Positions 1-8,742 of a DNA stretch of 64,000 nucleotides are shown here, in pieces. The position numbers and the translations under genes are program-made. Where the stretch lies: contig JADKJZ010000006.1 in the NCBI GenBank assembly GCA_016720805.1, forward strand, positions 62,001 to 126,000. Reading direction: 5' to 3'. The stretch is from Gemmatimonadota bacterium (GTDB taxonomy: Bacteria; Gemmatimonadota; Gemmatimonadetes; Gemmatimonadales; GWC2-71-9). The notes beneath the pieces are model-generated. The model did no database searches. It was given only the letters and a program-made list of their open reading frames with translations, and was not told where the DNA came from. The first letter of the stretch is position 1, and each line of letters begins with the position of its first letter.

Positions 1-1462
1 CCAGCAGCTTCTGCCCGCTCCGGATCGTCGCCTTCGACGAAAGGCGGTTGGTCGAGCGCAGCGAAGACACCGACACGCCGTAGCGCGCCGCGATGCCACT
101 GAGCGTCTCGCCCTTTCGGACGATGTGCGTGCGGGTCGTGGCGGCCGCCGTCACGATCGGTTCCGGTGCACGGAAGACCGAGGCCGGCAACGTCCGTGAA
201 ACGGGGATGAAAAGCGTCGAGCCGCTCTTGACGCGCGCCCGTGTCGAGAGGCGGTTGGCCGAGCGAACCAGCGCGGCGGTGACGCCGTACTTCTTCGCGA
301 CGGTGGCCACCGTCTCCCCTGCCTTCACCTTGTGCGTCGCCACTGCCGAGCGTTCGGCGAGCGGCACATCGGCATACCGAGCCCGCACGATCTCGGCGGT
401 CCCCGCCGGCACGCGCACGGCATACGACTCACCCGGCGGCGTCACCAATCGCAGCAGGTGCGGATTCAGCTCGCGCATCGACTCCAACGAGACATCGGCG
501 AGACGGGCCACCAGGTCGAGTCCGGTACCGCCGCTCAGCACCACCGAGTCAAGCGGGAACGGCTCGATCGGATCGGGAGCCTCGAAGCCGTAGCGCGTCG
601 GCGACTTCGCGATCAGCGCCGCCGCGATCAGCTTCGGCACGTAGTCGCGGGTCTCCTGCACGATCAGTCGCGTGTCGGCCAGCGAGAAGAAGGCGTCGTC
701 GCTGCTCAGGTCGAGCGGCTCGTCGCCCTGCCCCATCGTCGCACCCATCCGATCCAGCGAGCGTCCGACCTTGCCGGCCCCGGCGTTGTACGCGGCGGCG
801 GCGAGATAGTAGGAGCCGAAGCGCTCGGTGAGGTCGCGGAGGTGCCGCGCGGCGGCGTCGGTCGCCTTGATCGGATCGCGGCGCTCATCCACCCAGCCAT
901 CGATCCGGAGGCCATAGCCCTTGCCGGTCGCCGGCATGAACTGCCACATCCCGACGGCCTTGGCTCGGCTCACCGCCGAGGAGGAGAAACCCGATTCAAT
1001 CAGCGCGAGGTAGACGAGGTCGCCAGGCAAGCCACGTTCGCTCAGGCGATCGCGGGCCAGCGTCTCGTAGCGCGGCATCCGATCGAGCCAGATCTGGAAG
1101 CGCTCGCGGCCCCGACCGCTGAAGTAATCGACGTAGTACTGCACCCGCGGATGCTCGGCATACGCCGCGACGTTCAGGTCGAAGGTCGGCGTATCGAGAT
1201 TCAGTTCGGGGAGGGAATCGGGGACCGCCACCTGCAGGGAATCGAGCGCGGCGGCATCGGCAGCGGAGTCGCGGGCCACCGTGAGGTCACGTCGGGCGAT
1301 CGCCGCCGGCGTGGTGACCGGAGTGACCGGGATTGCTGCGGGTGCGGCGACTGGGGTTTGCTCCGGGGTGATGGCCGGACTGCTCGCGGGACGCGACTCG
1401 ACGGCGGCACGGGCACATCCGGCGCCGGTCAGCGCAACAACAACGAGCAGGGCACGGCGCAT
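1..1462 (-). CDS. MltD-like membrane-bound lytic murein transglycosylase with LysM repeats (partial, 3' end beyond window)
   Basis: The reading frame starts at ATG 1462 and stays open to the window edge (about 487 codons seen). The N-terminus is a lipoprotein signal (MRRALLVVVALTGAGC). The lytic transglycosylase domain follows a Pro/Ala-rich linker and carries the family motif ALIESGFSSSAVS, with E156 as the expected catalytic acid, then GMWQFMPATG and AAYNAGAGKV. At least two LysM modules follow (from about residues 370 and 440), each with the pattern of a threonine-rich start, KxGETL/V, then YGVT/S and a final G-x-L. The enzyme would cleave peptidoglycan glycan strands from the periplasmic side of a membrane, with LysM anchoring it to the wall. 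It is the only gene seen before ilvE on this strand; 139 bases separate them. Confidence 0.93.
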   Translation of the reverse strand, partial: MRRALLVVVALTGAGCARAAVESRPASSPAITPEQTPVAAPAAIPVTPVTTPAAIARRDLTVARDSAADAAALDSLQVAVPDSLPELNLDTPTFDLNVAAYAEHPRVQYYVDYFSGRGRERFQIWLDRMPRYETLARDRLSERGLPGDLVYLALIESGFSSSAVSRAKAVGMWQFMPATGKGYGLRIDGWVDERRDPIKATDAAARHLRDLTERFGSYYLAAAAYNAGAGKVGRSLDRMGATMGQGDEPLDLSSDDAFFSLADTRLIVQETRDYVPKLIAAALIAKSPTRYGFEAPDPIEPFPLDSVVLSGGTGLDLVARLADVSLESMRELNPHLLRLVTPPGESYAVRVPAGTAEIVRARYADVPLAERSAVATHKVKAGETVATVAKKYGVTAALVRSANRLSTRARVKSGSTLFIPVSRTLPASVFRAPEPIVTAAATTRTHIVRKGETLSGIAARYGVSVSSLRSTNRLSSKATIRSGQKLL

Positions 1463-1601
1463 CGGGAATCCTCCGGCGAGGGGCAATCCAGCAAAGGTAC
1501 GGCGGGGCGCGCCCCTCGACAACCACAAAGCATCGGTCGCGCGACCCCATCTGTAATAGGACGCGCGACCGGGAGCCAAGGTTGCGTTGCAGTGCGGGAC
1601 C

Positions 1602-2459
1602 TCAGGCCCGCACGAGCGCCGCAAACGCCTCCTGCAACCGCTTGGTCTGGGTACCGGGCCAGACCGTGCCGATCTGGCGGTTGTCGACCGTGCGAATCGC
1701 GACCAGTTCACTCGCGGTTCCGGTGAAGAAGGCCTCGTCCGCCGTGTAGATGTCGTACCGATTGAGCATCGTCTCCTGCACCGGCATCGCCATGGCATGC
1801 GCCAATTCGAGCACGGCGTCGCGCGTCACGCCCTGGAGGATGCCCGCCCAGGGCGGCGTGGTCTTGAGCACGCCCTTCTTGATGATGAAGAGGTTCTGCC
1901 CCGACCCCTCGGCGACCGTGCCGCCGGCGTCGAGCATGATCACCTCATCGGCACCGGCGTTGATCCCCTCGAGCTTCGCCATGATGTGCGCGAGGTAGTT
2001 CAACGACTTCACCCGCGGCGAGAGCGCCTCACGATTCGGAATTGGCGTGCCGGCCGTCACCACCGTCAGCCCGCGCGCGACCACATCGGCCTTGAAGAGC
2101 TTGATGGTGTCGACAATGAGGATGACCGTGGGCTTGGGGCAGTTGCGCGGATCGAGACCGAGGTCGCCGACGCCGCGGGTGACAATGTGCCGGAGGTAGG
2201 CGTTGCCGATGCCGGAGTGCTTCAACGCCTCCTCGGTCATCGTCGTCATCTCATCGATCGTCATGGGGATCGTCAGCGCGATCGACTTCGCCGAGTCGTA
2301 CAACCGTTCCAGGTGCTCGCGGAGCCGGAAGATCTTCCCATCGTAGGCGCGGATTCCCTCGAAGACCCCGTCGCCGTACAGCAAGCCGTGGTCGAAGACG
2401 GAGACCTTGGCGGTGTCGCGATCGTAGTACTGTCCATCGATCCAGATCGTGGTGGCCAT
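1602..2459 (-). CDS. ilvE: Branched-chain amino acid aminotransferase
   Basis: 285 aa, the normal size for fold-type IV PLP aminotransferases. The N-terminus (WIDGQ, VSVFDHGLLYGDGVFEGIR) matches the IlvE group. K151 in the segment RVKSLNYLAH is the expected PLP lysine. EGSGQNLF (around residues 189-196) and GILQGVTRD (around 211-219) are the usual cofactor phosphate and substrate regions. It interconverts Leu, Ile and Val with their 2-oxo acids using glutamate/2-oxoglutarate. It stands alone on the minus strand, with tRNA-Lys 40 bases upstream of its start. D-amino-acid aminotransferase is the main alternative, but the YGDGVFEGIR motif favours IlvE. Confidence 0.93.
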   Translation of the reverse strand: MATTIWIDGQYYDRDTAKVSVFDHGLLYGDGVFEGIRAYDGKIFRLREHLERLYDSAKSIALTIPMTIDEMTTMTEEALKHSGIGNAYLRHIVTRGVGDLGLDPRNCPKPTVILIVDTIKLFKADVVARGLTVVTAGTPIPNREALSPRVKSLNYLAHIMAKLEGINAGADEVIMLDAGGTVAEGSGQNLFIIKKGVLKTTPPWAGILQGVTRDAVLELAHAMAMPVQETMLNRYDIYTADEAFFTGTASELVAIRTVDNRQIGTVWPGTQTKRLQEAFAALVRA

Positions 2460-2499
2460 CGAGGGGTGTCGCCTGGTGAGGGTCGGATTCGATACAAGA

Positions 2500-2572
2500 T
2501 GGGGGCGGTGGGTTTCGAACCCACGACCTGCCGGTTAAAAGCCGGATGCTCTACCAACTGAGCTACACCCCC
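2500..2572 (-). tRNA. tRNA-Lys (anticodon TTT)
   Basis: A full cloverleaf can be drawn on the minus strand: 7-bp acceptor stem (with one T-G pair), D arm GCTC/GAGC, anticodon loop CTTTTAA with anticodon TTT, and T arm GTGGG-TTCGAAA-CCCAC. The discriminator base is A and no CCA is encoded. The outermost anticodon-stem pair (27-43) is a T-C mismatch. Length is 73 nt. Confidence 0.96.
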
Positions 2573-2686
2573 CAATCCGGGGAAAGATAGGGCCGCCCCG
2601 GGGTCATCGCGACACTCCCAAACGCAAAACCCTGCGGCACGGGGTCGCAGGGCATCGCGTCATCCTTGGTGGTGCGGCAGTCGACC

Positions 2687-3586
2687 CTACTTCGCCGACG
2701 GCGCTGCCGCCGCCGGCTCCTTCGGCACGCGCAAGGTGAAGAACAGCCACTCGCCCTTCTTCCGCTCCGGCTTCGGCTCGATGGTGTCGAGGTTCGGCAC
2801 CGGGATCGCCGAGAGGACGGTGATCTTCTTCACTCCGCGGCGCGCCACGCGCTCGGCGGTGCCATCGCGATAGTCAGAGTGGAAGGCGCCGTTCATGTGG
2901 ATCACCAGCGGCGAACCGCCCGCCGAGCGCGCGCGCACGATCGACTCCGCCATCGTCTCGTCCTTGACGCATTGCGCCTCGTAGAAGCGCATCATCCCCT
3001 CGGGCGTGCTCGGCCCGTGGCCGCCCATCGACTGCCCGAAGCGCTCGAAGTAGTCGTCCTTCGGGCAGCCGAAGTCGGCGGCGGCCCAGCGACGGCTCGA
3101 GTCCGGCAGCGCGGCGATCGCCGCAGCGAGTCCCTGCTTCGACACCGCACTCGCGATCGGCCGCGGCACGTTCGCCGCGATCACGCGCCATCCCTTCGCC
3201 TTGGCGAACTCGACCAGCGGACGATAGTCGACGTTGTAGTTCGGCCACGGGCGCGCCGTCTTCAGGAAGGTCGGCTCGTCGATCTTGCCGGCGAGATAGT
3301 CGTCGAGCAGTCCCTGCACGTCGCGCTCGAACATCTCGAGCGAGAGGATCACGTCGCTCCGGCGCCGCGAGACCGCTTCGAGCAGGCTCCGCTCCAGGCG
3401 GTGCGCGTTGCCGTCGTCGTGCTGCTCGCCGAAGAAGATCACGTCGCTCGATGCGGCCTCGGCGGCCATCTGCTCGAGGTCGGCATAGCGCTTGTGCTTG
3501 GCGTCGTAGACCCGGTGCGGGGTCCAGAGCGCCGGGGTGGTGTCGGCCGGCGCGGTCACGGCGAGGGCAAGGAGAAGTGTCAGCAT
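2687..3586 (-). CDS. ChaN/DUF399-family haem-binding-like protein
   Basis: 299 aa with a short N-terminal hydrophobic signal (MLTLLLALAVTAPAD). Family motifs are visible in order: DVIFFGEQHDD, ILSLEMFERDVQ, ARPWPNYNVDYRPLVEFAK, VIAANVPR and HMNGAFHSDY. ChaN-like proteins are periplasmic or membrane-attached and bind haem in the characterised Campylobacter member; the residue set here fits the family, but haem binding is inference. The gene lies directly downstream of the fused MFS/spermidine synthase gene on the same strand with a 43-base gap. There is no lipobox cysteine, so it is probably a soluble secreted protein. Confidence 0.85.
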   Translation of the reverse strand: MLTLLLALAVTAPADTTPALWTPHRVYDAKHKRYADLEQMAAEAASSDVIFFGEQHDDGNAHRLERSLLEAVSRRRSDVILSLEMFERDVQGLLDDYLAGKIDEPTFLKTARPWPNYNVDYRPLVEFAKAKGWRVIAANVPRPIASAVSKQGLAAAIAALPDSSRRWAAADFGCPKDDYFERFGQSMGGHGPSTPEGMMRFYEAQCVKDETMAESIVRARSAGGSPLVIHMNGAFHSDYRDGTAERVARRGVKKITVLSAIPVPNLDTIEPKPERKKGEWLFFTLRVPKEPAAAAPSAK

Positions 3587-3629
3587 CGCGGGAGAATAGC
3601 GGGGCCGTGTGGCCCCCGGGAGGGGCGGG

Positions 3630-6068
3630 TCACGGGGAAACCCCGGTCAACTGGGCCATGATGGCCGCCAATCGGACCGGGTCGCCGGTGAAGAAGCCTT
3701 CGGGCCACCGGCGATAGCCGAGGATCGCCTGGTAAATGAGATTCTGGTCGTAACTGTTGAGCCCGAGCCCGGCCAGGTACTGGAGCCGCAGGTTGCGATC
3801 TCGATTCAGGTCGGCACCCGCCACCCACGGCTTCAGCTCCGGCCCTCGGCCGGCGAAGGTGCCGAGGAACGATTCCAGGGTCGGGAAGCCGATCTCGCCG
3901 AGCGACTGGCTCACCGCGGCGTACTCCGGCCGCCCTAGACGAGCCGAGAGCGCATCGACGTCGATCGGCGCCTCGCCGACAGTCCCCGAGAGGACCAGGT
4001 CGTAACCCTGCCCCATGTTGGTGTTGCCCCACACGACGCCGTTCGGAAACGCTTCGAGGAAGGTCGCGATCTCGCTCTGCACCGACGCCATCGTGTTCTC
4101 GTAGAGCGGCAGCCAGACGGTGATCACGCCGCCCGGCTTCAGGTGCTTGCGCGCCAACTGGTAGAACTCCAGCGTCGAGAGCGACGCCGCCCCGCGCGTC
4201 CACGGATCGAACGGGTCGGCGGTGATCGCGTCATACATCGTGTTGCTGGTGAGCAGGAAATGGCGGCCATCATCGATGTGCACCGACACCTTCGGATTCT
4301 GCGCCACGCCGTGATTCGATTCGCGGAAGTATTCGCCCGCCACCTTCGGCACCAGCGGCTCGAGCTCGGCGATGGTCACGTGCTGTACCATCGGATCGAT
4401 GCTCACCGCACCCGCCGTCACCCCCGCCCCGAAGCCGATCACCAGCACCTCGCTCGGCTTCGGCGAGAGCAACGTCGTGAAGTGGCCGAGCATCCGCTGC
4501 AGCCGCATGTCTTGCGGCTCGCTCGAGGCCTGCACCTTGCCGGCATTGTGATAGTTGCGCACGCCGTTCTCGAGCTGCGACACCGCCACCGTCGAGTTGG
4601 TCCCTTCGCCAACATAGATGAAGTCGCCGTGCGCATTCATCCGGTAGGCCATGAAGCGGCCGTACCCCACGAGCAGCGGCGGAATCGCGCCGACGGTCGA
4701 CATCACCCAGAGTCCGAGCAGTGCCGCAGCGCCACCGGCGAGCAGCGCGCGCGGTGCGAGTTTGAGACGTCCCTGCTCCCCGACGACGAGCGCCAGTGTG
4801 AGCAGCGCGGACAGCGCCGCCATTCCAATCAGTACCCGCTGCGTGCTCTGCGTGCCAATGGTCCCGATCAACACCAGCGAGGTGACCAGCGACCCGATGA
4901 TGGCGCCCAGCGTGTTCGCGGCGTAGGCCACGCCGACGAGGCGCGCCGGGTCGTCGTCCTTCGAGGCGAGCGCGGCGAGGCCGAGCGGGAACGAGGCGCC
5001 CCAGAGCAGCGCGCCGGGGAGCACCACCCAAAGCGCGCGAATGATGTCGATCTGGAAGGTGTACGCCGGCGCCGACGAGAGCGACGGATTGATCGGCCAG
5101 TACGGCAGCGCCGCCGTCAGGGACCACGCCGCCCAGCCGAGGGCGAGCACGAGCAGGAACTGGCACCAGCCGAGGGCGGCGCGCGGATTCGCGATGAAGC
5201 GTCCTAGGAACGCCCCCACCGACGACCCGATCCCGAGTCCGGCGAGGAAGCCGCCGAGAATCAGTGAGAAGGTGTAGGTCGTGGGGCCGAGCAACAGTGA
5301 GAGGATGCGGGTCCAGACGACTTCGGCGCCGAGCGCGGTGAGGCCGGAGAGCGCCAGGGTCAGCAACACCGGCCAGCTGCCCGGGGGCAACGACGCGGTG
5401 GCGCGCTCGCTGGCGACTTCCGGCGAAGCCGCGCGCGATCCGGCCATGAACCAGGCCGCGCCGGCGATCAGCAGGTTGAGACAGACGGCGACGCCCGTCG
5501 CGGTGACGACATCGAAGTTGCGAAGCAGGACGAACCCCGCGACGAGACAGCCGACCACGGCGCCGAGGGTGTTGCCGCCATAGAGGATGCCGAGGTAGCT
5601 CATCCCTTCTGGCGTGGCGCGCACCTCGCGCGAAATCGCCGGGAGGGTGGCCCCCATCAGGATTGTCGGGGGCAGCAGGCAGAGCGCGGCCAGCAGCGCG
5701 CGGAGCAGCAGGCCGAACGGCCCCGACCCGCCGACGGCGGCGTAGAGTCCGCCGGCATACGGGAGGATCAAGAGCACCAGGATGCCGCAGACACCGATCC
5801 CGGCCTCGAGTGCCGCGTAGACCTTGAGCGGCGAGCGCGCCGCGGAGACGCGCCGGGCCAGGAAGAGCGACCCAATGCACATCCCGCCCATGAAGGTCGC
5901 CAAGAGCACCGCGATCGAGACGGCAGATGCGCCGATCACGAGGCCGAGCAGCTGGAACCAGACGATCTCGTAGATCAGGGCGGCGGCACCACTGGCCACA
6001 AAGAGCGGCAGCAGCAGGAGCAGGCGTCGGGGGGACGCCTCGGCGGCGATCGGCATGGGGGTGGGCAT
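3630..6068 (-). CDS. Membrane protein fused to spermidine synthase-like methyltransferase domain
   Basis: 812 aa. Roughly residues 1-450 form many hydrophobic segments arranged like an MFS transporter (first helix after PRRLLLLLPLFVASGAAAL). Residues of about 480-790 form a spermidine synthase-like Rossmann domain: GEGTNSTVAVS, VLVIGFGAGVTAGAV (nucleotide-binding glycine loop), ITADPFDPW and KPGGVITVWLP. Such fusions are widespread in bacteria and their substrate is unknown; true polyamine synthesis is not established. The family is often annotated as fused MFS/spermidine synthase. It is probably co-transcribed with the ChaN-like gene downstream. Confidence 0.85.
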   Translation of the reverse strand: MPTPMPIAAEASPRRLLLLLPLFVASGAAALIYEIVWFQLLGLVIGASAVSIAVLLATFMGGMCIGSLFLARRVSAARSPLKVYAALEAGIGVCGILVLLILPYAGGLYAAVGGSGPFGLLLRALLAALCLLPPTILMGATLPAISREVRATPEGMSYLGILYGGNTLGAVVGCLVAGFVLLRNFDVVTATGVAVCLNLLIAGAAWFMAGSRAASPEVASERATASLPPGSWPVLLTLALSGLTALGAEVVWTRILSLLLGPTTYTFSLILGGFLAGLGIGSSVGAFLGRFIANPRAALGWCQFLLVLALGWAAWSLTAALPYWPINPSLSSAPAYTFQIDIIRALWVVLPGALLWGASFPLGLAALASKDDDPARLVGVAYAANTLGAIIGSLVTSLVLIGTIGTQSTQRVLIGMAALSALLTLALVVGEQGRLKLAPRALLAGGAAALLGLWVMSTVGAIPPLLVGYGRFMAYRMNAHGDFIYVGEGTNSTVAVSQLENGVRNYHNAGKVQASSEPQDMRLQRMLGHFTTLLSPKPSEVLVIGFGAGVTAGAVSIDPMVQHVTIAELEPLVPKVAGEYFRESNHGVAQNPKVSVHIDDGRHFLLTSNTMYDAITADPFDPWTRGAASLSTLEFYQLARKHLKPGGVITVWLPLYENTMASVQSEIATFLEAFPNGVVWGNTNMGQGYDLVLSGTVGEAPIDVDALSARLGRPEYAAVSQSLGEIGFPTLESFLGTFAGRGPELKPWVAGADLNRDRNLRLQYLAGLGLNSYDQNLIYQAILGYRRWPEGFFTGDPVRLAAIMAQLTGVSP

Positions 6069-6141
6069 CGCGGAAGGGTAGGGCGGGCATCGCCCCGCTG
6101 GAAGGGGCTGAGCACGGCGCGCTTGACGGCCTCGAGGAGCA

Positions 6142-6154
6142 ATAGTATTACTAT
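6142..6154. promoter_or_regulatory. Perfect AT-rich inverted repeat upstream of the carbonic anhydrase-TetR operon
   Basis: ATAGTATTACTAT is a perfect palindrome around a central T, standing in an AT-rich patch of otherwise GC-rich DNA 76 bases upstream of the carbonic anhydrase start. It could be the operator of the TetR regulator encoded in the same operon, overlapping the promoter. Position and symmetry are seen; the role is inferred. Confidence 0.45.
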
Positions 6155-6229
6155 CATCAATCGAAGCTTTGCACGCTAAATCACGATCCTGCCACTGTCG
6201 ACCCCCTCCCCTCTCGACCGGACGGCCCC

Positions 6230-6877
6230 ATGCGTACCCTGACCCGCGAACTGCGCGACGCCCTGACCCCGCTCACGGCCCTCGACGTCCTGCGCAAGGG
6301 CAACGAGCGCTTCGTCAACAATCTGAAGGCCAACCGCAACCTGCTGCAGCAAGTCAACGAGACCAGCGACGGCCAGCATCCGCTGGCGATCATCCTCAGC
6401 TGCATCGACTCGCGCACGTCGGCGGAGCTGATCTTCGACCAGGGACTCGGCGACATTTTTTCCTGCCGGATCGCCGGCAATATCCTCAACGACGACATCC
6501 TCGGCAGCATGGAATTCGCCTGCAAGGTCGCGGGCGCGAAGGCCGTCGTGGTCCTGGGGCACACCCGCTGCGGGGCGATCAAGGGTGCCTGTGACGGTGT
6601 CCGACTCGGCAACCTTACCACGCTGCTGCAGAAGGTCGAGGAGGCCATCGCGCTGGAGACGGAAACGCTCGACCACCGCACCTCCGCCAACGCCGCGTTC
6701 GTGGAGCGGGTGGCCGAGCTCAACGTGATGCTGGTCAAGGAGCAGATCATGGAGCGCAGCCCGTTGCTCGCCGAGATGGTGCGCAACAGCGAGATCGCCC
6801 TCGTGGGCGGGATGTACGACGTCGAGTCCGGCGCCGTGGAGTTCTACGACTCGCGCATGCTGCTCGGGGCGGCGTGA
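6230..6877 (+). CDS. Beta-class carbonic anhydrase
   Basis: 215 aa, typical for beta-carbonic anhydrases. The zinc site is complete: C58-x-D60-S-R62 in SCIDSRTSAE, and H111-x-x-C114 in LGHTRCGAIKG. The enzyme interconverts CO2 and bicarbonate. The start at ATG 6230 sits 76 bases after an AT-rich palindrome. It overlaps the following TetR gene by 4 bases (GTGA), so the two are almost certainly co-transcribed and probably co-translated. Confidence 0.95.
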   Translation: MRTLTRELRDALTPLTALDVLRKGNERFVNNLKANRNLLQQVNETSDGQHPLAIILSCIDSRTSAELIFDQGLGDIFSCRIAGNILNDDILGSMEFACKVAGAKAVVVLGHTRCGAIKGACDGVRLGNLTTLLQKVEEAIALETETLDHRTSANAAFVERVAELNVMLVKEQIMERSPLLAEMVRNSEIALVGGMYDVESGAVEFYDSRMLLGAA

Positions 6878-7554
6878 GCCAGCGGATCGCGCTCCAGCTC
6901 GACGAGACGCTGTACCTCAAGGATCCCATGTCGAGCGACCTGGGGGAGAGCATCGTCGAGCACGGCATCCTGATGCTCGACGCGATCGGCTACGAGGCGT
7001 TCACCTTCCGCAAGCTCGCCGAGCGGATCGGGACGACCGAGGCCTCGGTCTACCGCTACTTCAAGAGCAAGCATCGACTGCTGCTGTACCTCACGGCCTG
7101 GTACTGGAGCTGGATGGAGTACCGGCTGGAGCTCGCCACGGCCAATGTGACCTCGGCCGAGGAGCGGCTGCGGCTCGCGCTCCGCGAGCTGACACAGCGG
7201 ATCTGCCAGGACTACTCCACCCCACGGATTGATGAAGAGGCGCTTTATCGGGTCGTGGTGGCCGAGTCGTCGAAGGTGTATCTCCACGCGGATGTCGACG
7301 CCGACAATCGCGAGGGGTGCTTCCGGAGCTACAAGCGGCTCTGCCGCGCGGTCGGCGACCTGATCCTCGAGGTCAATCCGGCGTACCCGTACCCGGTGGC
7401 GCTGGTCTCCACCGTCGTGGAGAGCTCCCACATGCAGAAGTACTTCGCCGAGCATCTGCCGTCGCTGACCGAGGTCACCCGCGGCGACGCCGACGAGGCC
7501 ACGACCGCCTTCCTGACGGACCTGGTCTTCCGGGCGATCGCGCGGGAGCGGTAG
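6874..7554 (+). CDS. TetR/AcrR-family transcriptional regulator
   Basis: 226 aa starting at GTG 6874, overlapping the carbonic anhydrase stop. The DNA-binding helix-turn-helix (about residues 28-75: AFTFRKLAERIGTTEASVYRYF) is typical TetR, with the usual FKSK continuation. The C-terminal ligand domain is not assigned to a subgroup. Co-transcription with carbonic anhydrase suggests a regulator linked to CO2/bicarbonate or pH, possibly autoregulating through the palindrome at 6142-6154. It converges on rnhB with only 5 bases between the stop codons. Confidence 0.9.
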   Translation: MSQRIALQLDETLYLKDPMSSDLGESIVEHGILMLDAIGYEAFTFRKLAERIGTTEASVYRYFKSKHRLLLYLTAWYWSWMEYRLELATANVTSAEERLRLALRELTQRICQDYSTPRIDEEALYRVVVAESSKVYLHADVDADNREGCFRSYKRLCRAVGDLILEVNPAYPYPVALVSTVVESSHMQKYFAEHLPSLTEVTRGDADEATTAFLTDLVFRAIARER

Positions 7555-7559
7555 CTCGA

Positions 7560-8261
7560 CTAGCCGAAGATCTCCCCCTGCTCCACGATTCCGCGGCAGA
7601 ACAACTTCCGATGGTGCGGTGTCATCCCCTGGGTGCGGAGCGCGCTCATGTGGCCGGCCGAGCCGTACCCCATGTTGCTCTCCCAGCCATAGCCGGGGCG
7701 GCGCGCACCCAGTGAGCGCATCAGGCGATCGCGGGCGACCTTCGCGAGCAGCGCCGCCGCGGCGATCGCGTGGCAGTTGGCATCGCCCTTCACGAGGGCG
7801 CGGTGTGGCGTGCCGAGCTCGGGCACCGGCATGCCATCGACCAGCACGAGCACGTGCGCATTCACATCAAGCATCCGTCGACACTGTGCCAGCGCGCGCC
7901 GCATCGCCAGCGCCGTCGCCACACGGATGTTGAGCCGCTCGATCTCGGCCACACTGGCGGCACCGAGCCCCCACCCCAACGCCTCCGCCCGAATCGACGC
8001 GGCAAGTGACTCACGTTCCGTTGCCTTCTTCACCGCCTTCGAGTCGCGCACGCCGGAGATTCCGGCGTGCCCGATGACAAAGCAGCACGCCCCCGCCACC
8101 ACCGGACCCGCCAACGGCCCGCGGCCCACCTCGTCGACACCGATCAGGAGATGGTCAGTGGCCCAGGCGGCGAGTTCGTGGTCGAGAGGAGCGGTGGGGG
8201 CATCTGCAAAAGCTAAGGGGTGAGGGGTGAGGGGTGAGGGGTGAGGGGGGAACACCGTCAT
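7560..8261 (-). CDS. rnhB: Ribonuclease HII
   Basis: 233 aa. The core begins at LLIGVDEVGRGPLAGP (D and E of the metal site) and contains VLVDGMPVPEL and the KGDANCHAIAAAALLAKVARD segment typical of RNase HII, which removes RNA from RNA-DNA hybrids. The only in-frame start is ATG 8261, which lies inside the repeat element at 8217-8357. As a result the first ~17 residues (including HPSPLTPHPL) are translated heptamer repeat. In many bacteria rnhB follows rplS; here the arsenic operon lies between them. Confidence 0.93.
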   Translation of the reverse strand: MTVFPPHPSPLTPHPLAFADAPTAPLDHELAAWATDHLLIGVDEVGRGPLAGPVVAGACCFVIGHAGISGVRDSKAVKKATERESLAASIRAEALGWGLGAASVAEIERLNIRVATALAMRRALAQCRRMLDVNAHVLVLVDGMPVPELGTPHRALVKGDANCHAIAAAALLAKVARDRLMRSLGARRPGYGWESNMGYGSAGHMSALRTQGMTPHHRKLFCRGIVEQGEIFG

Positions 8262-8357
8262 CCCGAACGAAGTGAGGGACCTGCGTAGTCGCGATCACGC
8301 AGATCCCTCGCGTTGCTCGGGATGACATCCCCCTCACCCCTCACCCCTCACCCCTCA
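8217..8357. repeat. Fold-back repeat: four heptamers, 70-bp palindromic core, four inverted heptamers
   Basis: The left array is four copies of TGAGGGG (8221-8248, with GGGG from 8217). The core (8257-8326) runs from GTCATCCCGAACG to its near complement CTCGGGATGAC. The right array is four copies of CCCCTCA (8330-8357), the exact reverse complement of the left unit in equal number. The whole element could fold into one long hairpin. The same core recurs at 25459-25528 with differences only in a central block of about 7 bases. It lies between divergent rnhB and arsR and supplies the rnhB start codon. Confidence 0.92.
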
Positions 8358-8365
8358 CCGGCTCC

Positions 8366-8393
8366 TTGACACAACAACAAATCTTGATATGAT
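8366..8393 (+). promoter_or_regulatory. arsR promoter with overlapping ArsR operator
   Basis: TTGACA at 8366-8371 and TATGAT at 8388-8393 are separated by 16 bases. The 13-mer AAATCTTGATATG (8379-8391) overlaps the -10 box, and its exact reverse complement occurs at 8743-8755 before arsM, which marks it as the likely ArsR site. The predicted transcript start is near 8400, so the mRNA would begin at or next to the ATG at 8401 and be essentially leaderless. Confidence 0.75.
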
Positions 8394-8400
8394 CAATCCC

Positions 8401-8724
8401 ATGACCACTCTGGCCCCCCAAGCCGCCCTCGCCCGCATGTTCCACGCGCTCTCCGACGAGACCCGCCTGGGCATCCTCGAGGCGCTGCGTGGCGGCGAGC
8501 GCTGTGTCTGCGAACTGACGGGCACATTGGACGCCGCGCAGTCGCGCCTCTCGTTCCATCTGAAGACCCTGAAGGACGCCGGGATGGTGACCGACCGGCG
8601 CGAGGGACGCTGGGTCTACTACACGCTGGCCCCCGATGCCCTCGAGATGGTCCAGGCCGCGCTGGGTGAGCTGGCCACACCGACCTCGCCACGCCGCAAG
8701 GAGTGGTGGGCCTGCTGCAAATGA
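8401..8724 (+). CDS. arsR: ArsR/SmtB-family arsenic-responsive repressor
   Basis: 107 aa from ATG 8401. The in-frame ATG at 8389 overlaps the -10 box and is rejected as the start. The winged helix-turn-helix includes SDETRLGILEAL and QSRLSFHLKTLKDAGMV. C35-V-C37 in ERCVCELT is the classical ArsR metalloid-binding motif, and the C-terminus WWACCK adds two cysteines. It should repress the operon until arsenite binds. Its target 13-mer is present both in its own promoter and 36 bases before arsM. Confidence 0.93.
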   Translation: MTTLAPQAALARMFHALSDETRLGILEALRGGERCVCELTGTLDAAQSRLSFHLKTLKDAGMVTDRREGRWVYYTLAPDALEMVQAALGELATPTSPRRKEWWACCK

Positions 8725-8742
8725 GTCCGTTGTCGGGTTGAA

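Noticed and set aside
332..1726. Long plus-strand open frame opposite the lytic transglycosylase, and similar frames opposite ilvE, nupC/add, hsdM and dnaK
   Set aside because: These are antisense shadows of GC-rich genes: Arg/Ala/Pro-rich, no family motifs, no ribosome sites, and they disagree with the conserved frame on the other strand.
8217..8357. CRISPR array
   Set aside because: Units are 7 bp with no spacers and the two sides are inverted; no cas genes are present. The same holds for the other period-7 arrays.
8389..8400. Alternative arsR start at ATG 8389
   Set aside because: This ATG overlaps the -10 promoter element, so it would not be in the mRNA from that promoter.
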